DNA from: Schistocephalus solidus
Lineage: Eukaryota > Platyhelminthes > Cestoda > Diphyllobothriidea > Diphyllobothriidae
Direction: 5' to 3'
NCBI GenBank assembly: GCA_017591395.1
Contig: WEDG01008658.1
Coordinates: 1 to 64,000 of the forward strand
DNA: 64,000 nt
In this document: one piece after another, positions 9,749 to 20,944 of the stretch
How the letters are laid out: each line of letters starts with the position of its first letter
Position numbering within the stretch: the first letter of the stretch is position 1
Program-made: the position numbers and the translations under genes
The notes under the pieces: model-generated
Database searches by the model: none
Told to the model about the DNA's origin: nothing
Seen by the model: the letters and a program-made list of their open reading frames with translations, nothing else

Positions 9749-10990
9749 ATGAAGCGAAACTTTTTTTCACGCGCAATAAGAACCCATAGTAAAACATGGC
9801 ATCCCGTACTACTGGACTCCATTGGCAATCCTGTAGTTTATGACAAATTGACGGCTGATAGTTTTAACGTTTTCTTGTCCAGAACATTTATTGAAAATTC
9901 GACTGCTCCCCCTCCGCCCATCCAGGTTTGGACCGGTGCCGTCCTCGAGACCATAACTTTTACCCTCTGGGACGTAACCGTAGCCATTCGACGTTTTCGT
10001 CAATCTTATAGTACTGGACCAGATGGCGTACCGATCAGTATTATAAAGGCGGATGCTAATGATATTTTCCCGTCACTTCTATGTAAGATATTTAATCTAG
10101 CTCTTGAAAGTGAAACATTTCCCAGTGTATGGAAGGAATCGCACATTCTACCTATCCCCAAGCACGGTCAATCTACGTCATTTGACGATTTTCGGCCAAT
10201 CAACACACTTTCCGCAGCTTCGAAAATCCTGGAGACCTTGATCAAAGATAAGATGCTGTATCATTTAACTGAGAATAGCCTATTGAGTGCAGCCCAGCAT
10301 GGGTTCCTCAAAACAAGGTCTTGTGACACATGTCAGCTCTCTTTCTTTGATCATGTTCTAAAATCTAGGGATAATGGCTTTGCATTTTACATAGTCTATT
10401 TCGATTTCACCAAGGCCTTGGATCGTGTTGATCATGCCCTTCTTCTCCAGAAACTCTCCTCTTTCGTTAGATGTGGTAAACTTCTGAGCTTGATATCTTC
10501 TTACCTAAGCTCTCGAACACAAGATGTTAAGATCTCCAATGCTATCTTAAACTGGGCACATGTGAGGAGTGGAGTTATTCAGGGTAGTGTGCTAGGCCCA
10601 CTTTTATTTTGTCTTTTTGTCAATAATGTGCCAGGTTTATTTCGAAATCGTAGGCCCTTTATGTATGCCGATGATTTAAAAGTTGCCTATCAATACAAGC
10701 CGGCAGATCACGACACCGTGCTTGATCTAGTAAAAATGAGGCAGCTTGACCATCCTCGGCGTAGCAGTCATCGCAATGTCTTTTTATTTCTTCCATTAGC
10801 TCGCACAGTTAAGTATCGACGGTTGTTTTCGGTAAACGCCATGGCCATGTGGAATAAACTTCCCCATAATATAAAAATCCAACGGAGCTTTTTTTTGTTT
10901 AAGATAACTTTTAATAGTTTTTTGCATTCAGAACAGTTTCCAAAAATTCTGGGCACCGAAACGGTAGAATCCGTTTTCCTGTCCGACTGA
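9749..10990 (+). pseudogene. LINE-A reverse transcriptase (413 codons, internally deleted)
   Basis: This is the longest frame in the window. RT blocks appear in order: GPDGVPISIIKA (block 1), the HILPIPKHG and FDDFRPINTLSAASKILE blocks, QHGFLKTRSCDTCQLSF, YFDFTKALDRVDH (catalytic Asp of motif A), GVIQGSVLGPLLFCLFVN (motif B), and FMYADDLKVAY (motif C, catalytic YADD intact, near 10,661). After about 25 residues the frame jumps from the start of the thumb (LDLV) into the C-terminal tail (MRQLDHPRRSSHRN), which aligns with the fragment at 180-466. The thumb and following domain, about 150 codons, are therefore deleted in frame. The frame is long but the enzyme would lack its thumb, so I call it a pseudogene. 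CR1/Jockey-group affinity. Confidence 0.8.
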
Positions 10991-11335
10991 GTGCGTGGCA
11001 GCTGAACCAGATCCCAGGTGTTACCTTGAGGGATACGGCACCGTCTCTGCAGCCTGCATTCGCTGACTTCTTCGGCAGACAGTGAGCAACCGTACACGGA
11101 TGCTTTCTTGCCTGGGGCAGAATCCCGGTTCCTAGCAAAGACAGAGAGACTGCAATTGTGTTAACCCTTCCCTGATCTGAATTGCTATCATCATTACAGG
11201 CGGCAGTTTTTTCTCCTGAATAACATAACATTTATACTGATATATATTCAGGAGTTTTTTTCACTACCAGCCTCTACCCCCTAAATATTTTATCTGACTA
11301 TGCCTGTACACCGGCAATAAATACAACTTTTATTC
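10991..11335 (+). mobile_element. LINE-A 3' UTR with ENE-like hairpin, copy 2
   Basis: Homologous to 467-801. The upper stem CTCCTGA (11,213-11,219) / TCAGGAG (11,248-11,254) is perfect and the opposing T runs are intact (six at 11,207-11,212, seven at 11,255-11,261). The outer stem is weaker, GGC (11,202-11,204) with GCC (11,270-11,272) plus AG/CT. The tail ends GGCAATAAATACAACTTTTA. Confidence 0.7.
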
Positions 11336-11349
11336 TTTTAATCATTCTT

Positions 11350-12935
11350 TATATTTCTAAAGAAGCGCCGTTTCTTATAATTAGCAGCTACTTCCTATGT
11401 TCATTGATGCAACAAAATGTCCCATTTTATTCCTTACATTACTTACTAACCAACGCCAATTATTACGGTCCGATGCAACCTCCTCAGAATTGCAATGTTT
11501 AACACGTCCCATGTACTTCCTGCTCTATCTTACTTAACAAAGCCAATTATAACGTGTAGATGCCACTTCATCAGAACATCAATGGTAAAGACCATCCCAT
11601 TTTTTTCCTGCTCTATCTTCTTTAACACCGCCAATTCATATGGTAAGATGCCAATTCTTCAGTACACCAATTCTAAACACCATCCCTTTTCATTCGTCAT
11701 TTATATTTCTAAACACAACCAATTCATTTGCTTAGTTGACACTTTTCCGGTTGACTAATGCTGAACAACCTCGCATTTAATTTCTGCAATGTCTTACTTA
11801 CTTATGCCAATTCTCACGGTTAACGTCTTTTCCTCAGATCATCAATGCAACACACCGTCCCATTTCATTCCTGCTATATCTTGTTTACCACCGCCAATTC
11901 TTACACTTTGAATCCACTTCTTCATTTCACCAATGTAACACACCGTTCAGTTTTATTTCTGCTATATCTTACTAACCACCGCCAATTCTAAAGTTAAGAT
12001 GACACTTCTTTAGCATACCAATGCTGAATACAGTCCTATTTCATTCTCTTTATATATTTCTAAACAAACACAAGTTCTTACAGTTAGCAGACATTTCTTT
12101 GGTTCCTAAATGCAACTAAATGTCTTATTTTATTCCTGCCATATCTTTCTAACTTTCGCCAATTTCTATGGCTAGATGCCACTTCTTCAGCGCACCAATG
12201 TCGAACAGCGTCCCATTTTATTCATACTCTATCTTACTTAACACCGCCAATTTCTAAGGTAAGATGTTACTTCTTTAGTGTGCCAATGCTGAACACCATC
12301 CCATTTAATTCCTGCTTAATCGTTTTAACCACCGCCAATTCTTGTGGTTAGTAGACACTTCTTCAGTTCACCAAGGCTGAACACCGCCCTATTTAATTCC
12401 TGCAATGTCTTACTAAAAAACGCCATTTTTTACGGTTAAGTGCCACTTCTTTATAACACAAATGCCAAACACCTTCACATCTACTCCTTTGTCTATCTTT
12501 CTTAAAAAATCCAAATCTTAAGGTTAGCTGCCAGTAATTCAGTGCGCAAATGCTGAACACCGTCCCATTTTATTTCTTCTCTATATTGCTTACCACCGCC
12601 AATTCTTATGGTAAGATGCCACTTCTTCAATACAAAAAGCCGAACACCGTCCCATTTCATTCCTGCAAGATATAACTCACTAACGCCAATTCCTGCGGTT
12701 AGATGCCAGTTCTTCAGTATACCAATGTTGAACACCATCCCATTTCATTCGTGCTATATCTTTCTCAAAACCGCCTATTATCGTGGATAGCGGACACTTT
12801 TTTAGTTTACCATAGCTGAGCACCATCCTATTTCATTCCTGCAATGTCCTACTAACAAACGCCAGTTCTTACGGTTAGAATCACCTTCCTCAGTTCATCG
12901 ATGGTACGCACCGTTCCATTTCATTTGAATTCAAA
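11350..12935. repeat. ~88-bp satellite array, block 3
   Basis: The satellite resumes after LINE-A and continues for roughly 17-18 units with the same two subtypes. It ends near 12,935 where an unrelated AT-rich sequence begins. Confidence 0.88.
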
Positions 12936-15065
12936 AAACGCGTTAAGAAATACTTAGCAAGATATTCCAGATTTTCTGAAATTGGGATTAGAGTCAGGGT
13001 TATGATTTTAACTTTGGCTTAGGATTACGGTAAGTGTTAATGCCAAAATGTAGGGTAAAGTTTGGTTTCAACACAATTTTTACCATAATCCTGATTTCAA
13101 TAAAAATATTAAGTCTATTCACTTGCAGCTTGCTTTTACCTTGAACAATTCCCACTCTCGTCAACCAACCACGGTTTTGGAATCGTAAACGCAAAAATAA
13201 CCTTAAAACCATTTCTAATGCCAGCGATAACAGCAAAAATAATCACAATCCTCTTCTGTATACCGAGGTACCACCTTTTTACTTTTTTCCGAAGGTCCTT
13301 AAAAGTCCGTTTGACAAACTAATAGAAACCACTTCTGGGTTTTCAACCCAGCATGTTTCAATTTCGACTGGTATTATAGGTGTTAAACTCCTTAACTTAG
13401 CTTTACTGTGATCCCGCAATGTGTTCCGACGATCTGAAGAAAAAAAAATGGGCTGGATGCGCTGCAGCTGCAAATTAAATCAGCTCATTACTTAAACATA
13501 GCAAATGAGTAACTAGCTTTCGTTTCGAATGCCATTCCGCGTAGAACATATCTTACTTCTGACAATATGCGTACTCAAGCTCGTCTTACAATCAATAATT
13601 TGGCGTCAAATTTTAATCATCGGCCAAACCAAAAATAAAATATCAGTTGTTGGTTCAGTAAAAACTTTTTGGCAGTGAAGCTAACGTCCCTTTACCAATT
13701 GGTCTTGCTAGACCCAAATCACTGCATTTTCAACGTTTTCTACTTGATGACTACGTTGACAGGATGAGGTAAGTAATTGCGTTTATATATGAGGAAGACC
13801 CGAGGAAACGAAACTAATAGACGAGGTCCAGCTAGCTACAAACCGAGGCAAATAGGAAGCATAATTAATCTTCTACACATTCCTTTAGTAGAGCTTTCTG
13901 TCATCATTATAAATACAATTTGTTTGGCTGTTATTCACCATTTCAGTTGCTTTTGATGTGATAATGTGGAGAGAGCATTAGACAGAGACTTCCAAACAGT
14001 CTATTCTGTGCACCCCTGCAATCTTAAGTGTCGTTCTATTTTCCTCATTATTTTGGTTTCAACTCCGTTATCACGTGAAATTCAGCGTTTTCGGCAAAAT
14101 TAATTAAGATTGTAACGTGCGGGATTCAGGAGGTCACTGAAGTCGTTATCAATTGATTATAAAAATGATGTTATATGGGTTCAAGGAAAATAGATTCACA
14201 ACCCTATTTCTGCTCAACAATCTTAAGGTTATATGATGTTTTAAATCAAGGAACATCAGCAAGTAATGGTGAAATCTACCTAATTTTGAGAAAAACTTTC
14301 AGATGAAGGGAATTGGAAAAGTTTAATCCGAAGTATGGCGCAGGTATTCGTTCTATCGATTTATGGAAGGGTTTCCTCAAACAAGGCTTGCTTATCTTAA
14401 GGTAATTAAGGGATACTCAGAACAGCTGGATGTCCGTGGTTTGACGGATGTCGGCGAAATATTTCTAAAGATAAGAGTAGAAAAACTGATTCACAACCCT
14501 AACTGCAGAGTACCAAAAAAGGATCGTAATTTGTGGATCAGATATAGGAAGTTTAATGCCAGCCAGTAAGAAAAGAAACAATTTTAATTTTTAAGGTTGG
14601 TTCAGAGAGGCTTAAAGGTATGTGAATTGGAGAAAGTTAACAAATGGAGACATGCCTACATGTTTCATTTCCCGAAGCATCACTTAAGACAGCCACCTCA
14701 AGAATATCCTGAGTATGAGGCTCCACCGCTCGGTTGACGCTCTTTGTGTGTATATGGGGATAGTTGAACTCCGAGGGACGAAAATCACCTCCATTTATTA
14801 GAACTGGAGGAATGTTGAACATTCCATCCGCCTAGAAGTGAATTTCTAAGCTTCACGTTGCAGACATCACAAGCTCATAAAAAACGAAAATAAATGGAAG
14901 GCACCGTTTTCTCGTTCACTCCCAGGCGGATCCGGTGTCTTATTATGTTTATCCAGGAGGAGTAAATTCTCTTCTTCAGAATTTCGCAGTTTTATTTTTC
15001 TTGGTTGCATCTATGACTTAGCCATCCCCATTCACAAAACCCGGTTTGTTTGTACGTATTTTCAG
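12936..15065. other. Unassigned region
   Basis: AT-rich sequence with no recognisable coding similarity. Frames of 60-80 codons on either strand (for example 14,363-14,569 +) have no family motifs. I see no RNA gene. Confidence 0.5.
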
Positions 15066-15390
15066 GTTGCAATGGCTCCTTCTTAATGTGGCCTTTATGA
15101 CACTCCTACTCCGTGGGATCCGAGCCAGGTGTGTTGGCAGGCCCATAAGGGGCGGCTCTCGCCGCGCCAGCCACCTGCGCCCTCTTCCATCTCAGGTCTT
15201 CTTGACTCTGCTTTGACACCGGGCTCAGGTGGGGGAGGAGGAGAGACTGCGGTAGCTGTAGCGCAAGGCTAAAATCACTTATTTATTTATTTAAAACTAA
15301 TTCACGCGCAAGTTACCGTCCCTGCACCACCTGGTGTGGAGCATACGGTGGACCTCATCGAAATCGACGTTTGAACTGTCGGGTATCTCG
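15066..15390 (+). repeat. Interspersed repeat family S, copy 1 (+)
   Basis: GC-rich segment beginning near AATGGCTCCTTCTTAATGTG, passing through GTGGGATCCGAGCCAGGTGT and CACCGGGCTCAGGTGGGGGA, and ending near GTGGACCTCATCGAAATCGA. It recurs at 38,692-39,106 (+), 47,330-47,590 (+), 47,965-48,310 (+), 50,005-50,393 (-), 50,640-50,745 (-), 55,970-56,160 (+) and 61,190-61,400 (-). Its length of about 400 bp and lack of coding sequence suggest a SINE-like or other non-autonomous element. I see no tRNA-like head. Confidence 0.75.
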
Positions 15391-15869
15391 GTGTAGTCAT
15401 GAAATAGTAGGCCTCCTATAGGTGCACAAATTCCCGGAATGAACTACGTATGCGAGAATAAGTTACGTAAGATCTTAATTTTACCCTTTCGTGGGCGTGC
15501 GAAAGGTAATAAAGTATCCTTTTGGATATACACCGACCTCTCCTGTCGAAGTCTATATTTTGACTTCCTGTAAAAACTTCGGAACTACCAATCAAGGCCC
15601 GAAGGCCATTAAAACTGTACTGATAATCCTATTTGGCTAGCTATTGCTCTATTCGATCAACAAGGAATGATTTACGTATACCATTGCTCTATTCTATGTT
15701 AACCTATCAAATCGTCTGGAGAACGCAACATAAATACCGAGGCGAATTGAGGCTCAACACTTTGGACCGGAGACCGCTCTCTGATGCTTTCTCCAGCCAT
15801 CGCCGCTCCTTCTCCTACGGACCTGCCAAGATCTGCCCAAGACAGCCGATCCCCACCAAAATATCCTCT

Positions 15870-16030
15870 CAAAACCAAGCCCCAATAGAATTCTAATTTA
15901 TAGTACCAAATCATCTCAAATTCTTCCCCTTTTCAACTGTCTCATTCTTATTTGGGCGTCATTAATTTGGGATCCGTTGCGTATCTAATACGGGTCTTTT
16001 ACAAAATTGCTACCATAATTGCAATAAGCC
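15870..16030. repeat. Dispersed repeat T, copy 1
   Basis: Shares CCCAATAGAATTC, a CTTCCCCTT block, TTATTTGGGCGTCATTAATT and GCGTATCTAATAC in the same order with 20,260-20,400. It is non-coding and I do not recognise the family. Confidence 0.6.
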
Positions 16031-16112
16031 TATGGAGATCTGATCTAACCAATGCCATGATCAACACCATGATAGAAACTAACAATTTTTTAAATTTTTA
16101 TGTTATTTAAAC

Positions 16113-16303
16113 ACAATTCAGTATAATTCAGTATAACTCAGTATATATAAGGGAGATAGGCAGAGCCTTTGAAAACCCTATTTACAGATAGACGCTAGCA
16201 AAACAAGCAAATGTTACATTGTGATAGTCGTTTTATCATATCGATCATTGCGGTCGACTCAATATATGTCCATCAAGTAAAAATGCATCAAGTCTTCTTT
16301 TAA
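16113..16303 (-). mobile_element. LINE-C 3' end, antisense copy
   Basis: Reverse complement of 6,440-6,600. Three ATTCAGTATA-type repeats (16,116-16,146) are followed by the same stem-loop (AGGC-AGA-GCCT) and the end of the LINE-C coding region (ATGCATCAAGTCTTCTTTTA). The two copies differ at scattered bases, so they are independent insertions of one family. Confidence 0.75.
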
Positions 16304-16870
16304 CACAATTAATATATACATGTAACAAAATCATAAATATTTACTCTCTTCCTTCCTTATTCAATCACGGCCATCAGTTTCAGTAACAGATACTTATATA
16401 AATGCATATACGCCCGATGATCATAAATTTCCGTTTTTCTTTTCCTTTTCTTGTGGGCTAACCCTTCTCGTGCTTAAACATACATCAATATATACCAACA
16501 TGCCTTTAATAAACCCATTATTGTCTGCTGTATACAGACATGCTCTATTTTATGCTCCTCAGATAAACAATTTGACTCATTTAACACAAATAATAATTTA
16601 AACCAATTATCCCGACAGAAGCGATTACTTGAGCAAAATTACTAACATCTGGAGTGTATATATCCTCAATAAGCCTGTGGAGATTAATCTTTCATAAATT
16701 ATTTTCTGATGGAGATCAGCCAAAAACTAATTTCATATTATTAAAAACAATATAATGACTGGCTGGTAGCATTGACATTTTCTGGCCGTTGAACGGTTGA
16801 TGTACATAACCCTGTTTTAACTTTTTAGAGATCAGTTCAACTTAGCCTAACTAATAGCCGAACCACACAC
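16304..16870. other. Unassigned AT-rich spacer
   Basis: Nothing recognisable on either strand. Confidence 0.5.
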
Positions 16871-16871
16871 A

Positions 16872-17052
16872 AGAACGATGCGCAGGGAGGCACTCGCATC
16901 TGATTGGATGTAATTGACATTCGAAAAGCCCATGATAGACTCGACCTCTGTCGAATTAGCACTCGAAAATCCATAAGGGACATACTATGCTTGACCCAGA
17001 ACGATGCGCAGGGAGGCAGTCCCATCTGATTGGATATAATGGACATGCTGAA
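16872..17052 (+). repeat. Local duplication with 126-bp spacing
   Basis: AGAACGATGCGCAGGGAGGC followed by CATCTGATTGGAT occurs at 16,872 and again at 16,998. The similarity extends over about 55 bp in each copy. Confidence 0.7.
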
Positions 17053-17059
17053 GGCAATA

Positions 17060-17350
17060 TTGCCGGCTCTGCAGTCCGTAATCAGGTTATTTCTCAGTTG
17101 ACAGCGAGCAGGCGTTCGCCGGCATACCTGCTGCTAGTAAAGAATACCAGCTCAACAACACTGAAAGGAGAAGTACAACACTGTGCACCTGTGTCAATAC
17201 TTCCCTGTCCCGAACTTTATTCCGTTCAATAAGCTGCAGTTTTGTCTCCTGAAAGCACTTTGAGAACGATCAGGAGTTTTTTTACTATCAGCTTGACCCC
17301 CTATTGTATATCCTTTTTGACCTTGCCTGTTAACTGACAATAAAAAAAAA
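17060..17350 (+). mobile_element. LINE-A 3' UTR, 5'-truncated copy 3
   Basis: Homologous to 520-800: CAGTTGACAGCGAGCAG, GGCATACCTGCTG, AATAAGCTGCAG and the hairpin block, ending AATAAAAAAAAATAAATAG. The ENE-like element is at 17,233-17,292: outer GCTG/CAGC (17,233-17,236 / 17,289-17,292), T runs 17,240-17,245 (one G) and 17,277-17,283, and upper stem CTCCTGA/TCAGGAG (17,246-17,252 / 17,270-17,276). Confidence 0.75.
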
Positions 17351-17529
17351 TAAATAGCACAGATAAATATGCCCAGATCCTTAACAATGCCAGGCACATT
17401 TCGATCGTGGCTACCTACGCTTAGTTGAGACTGATGGTCGTCGCCAACAACCATAACGGAACATTTATGCCAAGAAAGGGTAATGTGCTATGTGCAGCAC
17501 CACTGGGCAAAGGCCCCAAGATCATTGTT

Positions 17530-18400
17530 TAATAAATCAGGCACGTGTCACGATCTGCCGGCTTGTATCGATAGGCAACTTTTAAATCGTTGTTATACAT
17601 AAAGGGCCTACCAATCCAAACTAAACCTGGTACATCATTGACGAAAAGACAGAATAAAAGCGGGCCTAGCACATGTCCCTTAATAAGTCCACTCCTCTCA
17701 CGTGCCGAGTTTGAGATAACATTGGAGATCTTAACATGTTATGTGCGAGAGCTCAGGTAAGAAAATATCAAGCTCAGAAGTTTACCACATATACCGAAAG
17801 AGGAGAGATTCAGGAGAAGAAGTGCATTGTCAACACGATCGAAGGCTTTGGTGAAATCGAAATAGACTAAGTAAATTGAAAAGCCATTATCCCTAGATTG
17901 AAAAGTTGTTCAAAGAACGAGAGCACACAGATATCAAAAGACCTTGTTTTGGGGGAACATGCTGGGCTGCACTCAGTAGGTTATTCTCGGTTAAATGATA
18001 CAGCATCTTATCTTTGATCAAGTTCTTCAGGATTTTCGAAACTGCGGAAAGTGTGTTGATTGGCCGAAAATCGTCAAATGACGTAGATTTGTCGTTTTTG
18101 GGGATAGGTAGAATGTGCGATCCTTCCACACACTGGGAAAGTTTTCACTTTCGAGAGCTAGATTAAATATCTTACATAGAAGTGACGGGAAAATATCATT
18201 AGCATCTGCCTTTATAATACTGATCGGTATGCCATCTGGTCCAGGACTATAAGATTGACGAAAACTTCGAATGATAACGGTTATGTCCTAGAGGGTAAAG
18301 TTATAGTTTCGAGGACGGCACCGGTCCAAACCTGGATGGGCGGAGGGGGAGCGGCCGAATTTTCAATAAATGCTCTGGACAAGAAAACATTAAAACTATT
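17530..18400 (-). pseudogene. LINE-A reverse transcriptase, antisense copy
   Basis: Minus-strand blocks match 9,850-10,720: SHILPIPKNDKSTSFDDFRP, then NTLSAVSKILK (18,129-18,000), then the AAQHVPPKQG block and the motif A region. The YADDLK region survives only as DLKVAYRYKPAD. Frame breaks occur at several places, for example in the CGATCGAAGGCTTTGG motif A stretch. This copy also retains sequence beyond YADD (LGPLPSGAAH, then VMVVGDDHQSQLS) that is deleted in the copy at 9,749-10,990, so it shows what is missing there. Confidence 0.7.
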
Positions 18401-18934
18401 AGCCGTCAATTTTCATCGACTATAGGATTGCCAAAGGAGTCTAGTAGGACGGGATGCCATGTTTTACTATGTGTTCATATTGCGCGTGAAAAAGGTTTCG
18501 AGAAATTTAACGAACGGTTTTTAACATATTTGACCTCATCGGCAAGCCGTTTTTCTTCGGTTAGCCTCTAAACCTGCTCACAAATACGTCGAATCAAGGG
18601 CAGAACGGAAATGTCGTTTTGCAAATGGAATTGACGAAAGAGTTTACGCAAACATCGGTGTAAAGATAAAGGGTGATATACCTCGTCCGTGATATTAATT
18701 AATTTCTTGCGGGGAAAAAAATGAGAAAAAAGTTGATCCAAAACTTTGTAAAGCTTACCGGTACAGGTTTTCACATCCTGACATATAAAGTAATAAGACC
18801 AGTCGTGGGAGTTAAGATGCATCAATAATTCTGTCGAAAGCGCTTACCGAAAATCAATAAAAAAGCTTTATTATTTTGTGTAGAAAAAACGATATCATCG
18901 TCTGAGCTCCCAAGTGGGCCTAATGATGACACTG

Positions 18935-19504
18935 TCAAAGGCAGGCAACCTCTGCAGAAGAAAGGTCAAGTATGCTTGATCCTCGGGTAGAGAAGTTAAC
19001 AACCTGAGTCCACATGCCAATATCTACGGCCTCGAGTAAGTCTTCGAACTTTATTTGGCCGGGAGGGACCGGAAACCAGCGAATGTCAGGAAGGTTAAAA
19101 TCACCTGCAATTAAGAAATACTTAAAAATTGAAGACAGCTGTGGCGTGAAATGTTTGTGAGAGACAAAGATCGAAATCCTCACTGGTATTGGGCGGGCGA
19201 TAGACACAGCCAATGAGTAAAGAATTCCTATTTTTAAGGTAATTTGAAGCCAAAAGCTCTTATCAACCGCAGTAAATTATGGATGTTCTAAGGTCCGAAA
19301 TGCCAGCGCTTGCTTAACAAAGATACAGCTTTCTCCACCACGGCTGTCACGGGGATCATTTCGAGTACAAGTATAACCTATAAGAGAGAGTTTGGGGTCG
19401 GCTACGGAAGGTGTTGCCCAGGTTTCATTTACTATAACAATAGCTGGACAGTGGACAAAGACTAGCGTCTGAAGCAGGGGCATTTTTAAGCAAGGAGCTG
19501 ACAT
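18935..19504 (-). pseudogene. LINE-A AP endonuclease remnant
   Basis: Minus-strand frames contain the hallmarks of an exonuclease III-like (APE) endonuclease domain: VIVNETWATPSV (the catalytic Glu of the (N/T)ETW motif), RGGESCIFVKQ (19,504-19,277), and AGDFNLPDIRWF (catalytic GDFN) with STRGSSILDL (19,213-18,935). The enzyme nicks target DNA to prime reverse transcription. A frameshift separates the two frames, and the final SDH motif is not clear. Confidence 0.75.
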
Positions 19505-19579
19505 TTAGAACGAACACTTTAAGCGAGCAAGCTGGTTGTTTTTGCGGGAGGGCGGCTAATTCATCCAGTGGTTGACGGG

Positions 19580-20263
19580 TCACTGAACACAGGGGACGGG
19601 TGCTTCCGCCCTGTTCTGGAAAAAAGTTTGTGGGATCGTACGCACCTGATGTGGTTGAAGGGGAGTAAAATGTGGAGTTGGAAATGACAGATAGGCGAAC
19701 TGAGCATAACCACTAGCTATTGGGGCTTGTCCGGGGAATCCCTGGACAGGATACTGCAAAGTATTCCTAGTAGAGTGACACAGAAGGTCAGGTGAGTCTA
19801 GTAGTCCAGCAGGAACCTTCGTTTTAAGAGACAACTGGGAAAATGACCGTGGAGAAAATTGACTGCGGGGTGGGGGATGCACTGCTGCAAGTGACACAGA
19901 AGCGCTATTTTTGGGTGAGAATGCTTGTATGTTTCGTTTAGCATCCGCAGTATGAGGTCTGGGTGGTAGCCGGAAATTTGATGTAGTTGGGATGGTGATG
20001 TTTTCTGGAGAAATAGACGGTCGTAATGGATTAGGTTTCTTGGAGATGCTAAATTTGTGCGGTTTTCGAGTGGTCGAGACTTTAGCTGGACTTGTCTTTG
20101 AGTTAAAAGTTTGCGTTGGTTTACCAGGAGTAACTGGTAAACTTGGTATGGGTGTGGGGAAAGGAGAAGTACTGCTGTCTTGAGAACGAATGAAAGAAGT
20201 ACTGTTGTCTTGGGATCCCACAAGATCAGCCAAGGTCGGTTTACCGTGCAGAGTTAGGACCAA
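19580..20263 (-). pseudogene. LINE-A proline/serine-rich N-terminal region
   Basis: A 227-codon minus-strand frame, rich in Pro, Ser, Thr and Lys, of low complexity (for example PFPTPIPSLPVTPGKPTQTF). It precedes the endonuclease and corresponds to 9,005-9,240 in the + copy. I recognise no domain. Intrinsic disorder is the only property I can infer. The length of the open frame probably reflects composition as much as selection. Confidence 0.5.
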
Positions 20264-20520
20264 GTCCCAATAGAATTCAATAGAATAAATAATCCCAAAC
20301 TCTTCCCCTTAACAACAGTTTTGTTCTTATTTGGGCGTCATTAATTTGGGATTCATCGCGTATCTAATACCGGGTTTATAACACTATATCTAATTATTCG
20401 GCAGATCCAAACTGGAATCGAAATCACTCGAATCTGATTGTAAGTGCTTATGTCTTCGAATCGACCACAGACGTTTCTACCTCTGTCAAATTAATACTCT
20501 CTAACGTCTATAACAGACTA
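20260..20520. repeat. Dispersed repeat T, copy 2
   Basis: Homologous to 15,870-16,030 (TTATTTGGGCGTCATTAATT, GCGTATCTAATAC). It continues into a block (GACCTCTGTCGAATTA-like, 20,480-20,530) that resembles 16,940-16,990, so a longer ancestral repeat may span both places. Confidence 0.5.
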
Positions 20521-20944
20521 TTCTTGACCTTAACAAATTCTAACCCAGATACATTTATTCTTATTCTGTATAACTATTCTTTTTTCAAATTTTGCTATTT
20601 CTAAACTTTTTAAGGCAGGTTTTTTTTTACTTGAAACAAACTCCTCATTTTGAACACTTCTATTTAAGCATACAATCAAAACAAAGCTAAAGTACTTACT
20701 GAAACAGATGAGTTTGTTTTAGTTTTCCTGTGTTCTACAGACTTGATGGCACCCAAGAAGTGCCCAATCAATAAAATTTTTTTAACATGTTACGTGGCAT
20801 AAGTTCCGATCAGTTTATTCGTGGGAGATAAAGGAAGCGAATTGGAACCCCATATTTGTTACATGCAACTGAATTATTTCAAAATTTAGAAAAGAAACAT
20901 CAACATTTGCACGCTAAATCTCCAAAACGTTACAGATATGTGAA
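20521..20944. other. Unassigned AT-rich spacer
   Basis: No recognisable coding or repeat content. Confidence 0.5.

Larger units (their letters stand above)
7940..11335 (+). mobile_element. LINE-A, most complete copy (about 3.4 kb, defective)
   Basis: In order: 5' UTR (7,940-8,253), ORF1-like frame (8,254-8,734), proline/serine-rich linker (9,005-9,240), a remnant that skips the endonuclease core, reverse transcriptase (9,448-10,990), 3' UTR with ENE-like hairpin, and A-rich end. The linker and the joint near 9,255-9,330 match the antisense copy at 17,358-20,263. That copy retains the endonuclease, which shows this one lost most of it by internal deletion. Satellite units lie on both sides, so it inserted into the array. 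It is not autonomous. Confidence 0.8.
17358..20263 (-). mobile_element. LINE-A, antisense copy with endonuclease (defective)
   Basis: Read on the minus strand: the proline/serine-rich linker (20,263-19,580), AP endonuclease remnant (19,504-18,935), pre-RT segment (18,825-18,568), RT (about 18,400-17,530) and the start of the thumb (17,530-17,358). Many stops and frameshifts are present. It abuts the A-rich tail of the + strand LINE-A fragment that ends at 17,350, so two copies of one family lie head against tail in opposite orientation. Confidence 0.8.
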
